The position numbers and the translations under genes are program-made. The notes below the pieces were generated by a model. The model ran no database searches and was not told the origin of the DNA. It saw nothing but the letters and a program-made list of their open reading frames with translations. Shown here one piece after another: positions 63,869-64,000 of a stretch of 64,000 nt of DNA (positions are counted from its first letter, which is position 1; every line of letters begins with the position of its first letter). The DNA lies in the NCBI GenBank assembly GCA_032027125.1, contig JAVSMQ010000001.1:2248957-2312956 (forward strand), written 5' to 3'. The stretch is from JANJTB01 sp032027125 (lineage in GTDB: Bacteria > Bacteroidota > Ignavibacteria > Kapaibacteriales > UBA2268).

Positions 63869-64000
63869 CGAATCAATCCCTGAAAAATATAATTCCTTCT
63901 CAAAAAATTAGACGAATTATTATTAGCAAAGTTTTGAAAAAAAAATAAGTTTTTTTTGTAAATTGCGGGAAATAAATGAATAAATTTCATAACCTTAAAT

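Overview
The window reads as a chromosomal contig from a low-GC member of the Bacteroidota/Chlorobiota (FCB) group. This is inferred, not proven: two very large secreted proteins and a third big one end in Por/type IX secretion (T9SS) sorting domains, lipoproteins with simple lipoboxes are frequent, strong Shine-Dalgarno sites are rare, and the nitrous oxide reductase is of the Sec-dependent clade II type. A Kapabacteria- or Ignavibacteria-like organism would fit. No rRNA, tRNA or CRISPR array was seen. About 1.15 kb (59298-60451) is mostly N with scattered base calls.

Layout. 1-4.5 kb: a hexose-phosphate mutase cut by the window edge, trmB translationally coupled to a periplasmic-binding lipoprotein, and a class I/II aminotransferase. 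4.6-7.7 kb: an insertion block with an IS4-family element (19-bp terminal repeats, transposase broken near its C-terminus by one extra base) and an IS110-family element with a candidate bridge RNA, set among short dispersed palindromes. 7.8-9.6 kb: nadA-nadC of NAD synthesis. 9.9-14.3 kb and 42.2-46.7 kb: twin giant proteins (VWA + eight WD40 units + Ig-like domains + cohesin-like domain + T9SS signal) with an almost identical 46-nt leader. 14.5-21 kb: recQ, rplS, a PepSY-type membrane protein with an OB-fold-like lipoprotein, an IS3-family element and a 59-bp tandem array. 21.1-26.5 kb: a multi-PAS histidine kinase, an epimerase/CPBP-protease pair and aat. 26.7-27.3 kb: two neighbouring 21-bp tandem arrays.

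27.5-36.6 kb holds a compact nitrous oxide respiration operon, in order cytochrome c, nosZ, a NosB-like membrane protein, nosL, nosD, nosF, nosY, with overlapping or nearly abutting genes and a copper P-type ATPase of the CcoI/FixI kind just upstream. Together these suggest periplasmic N2O reduction with copper delivery to NosZ and perhaps to a cytochrome oxidase. 36.8-42 kb: a DUF2490 / DUF4956 / VTC polyphosphate-polymerase cluster and a tripeptidyl-peptidase-II-like subtilase. 46.7-59 kb: a DUF1016 PDDEXK nuclease carrying in-frame palindromic units, a double-OmpA-domain protein, two tandem TPR-like paralogues, an S9 peptidase and a secreted beta-propeller/FN3 protein bracketed by arrays of 81-88-bp hairpin repeats. 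60.7-63.9 kb: paaG-like, paaH-like and hisC-like genes as one operon.

The genome is rich in small repeats of several unrelated families. The most intriguing link is that the IS110 candidate bridge RNA shares an 11-nt word with the element's own flank, and that word is the conserved half-site of the dispersed REP-like palindrome.
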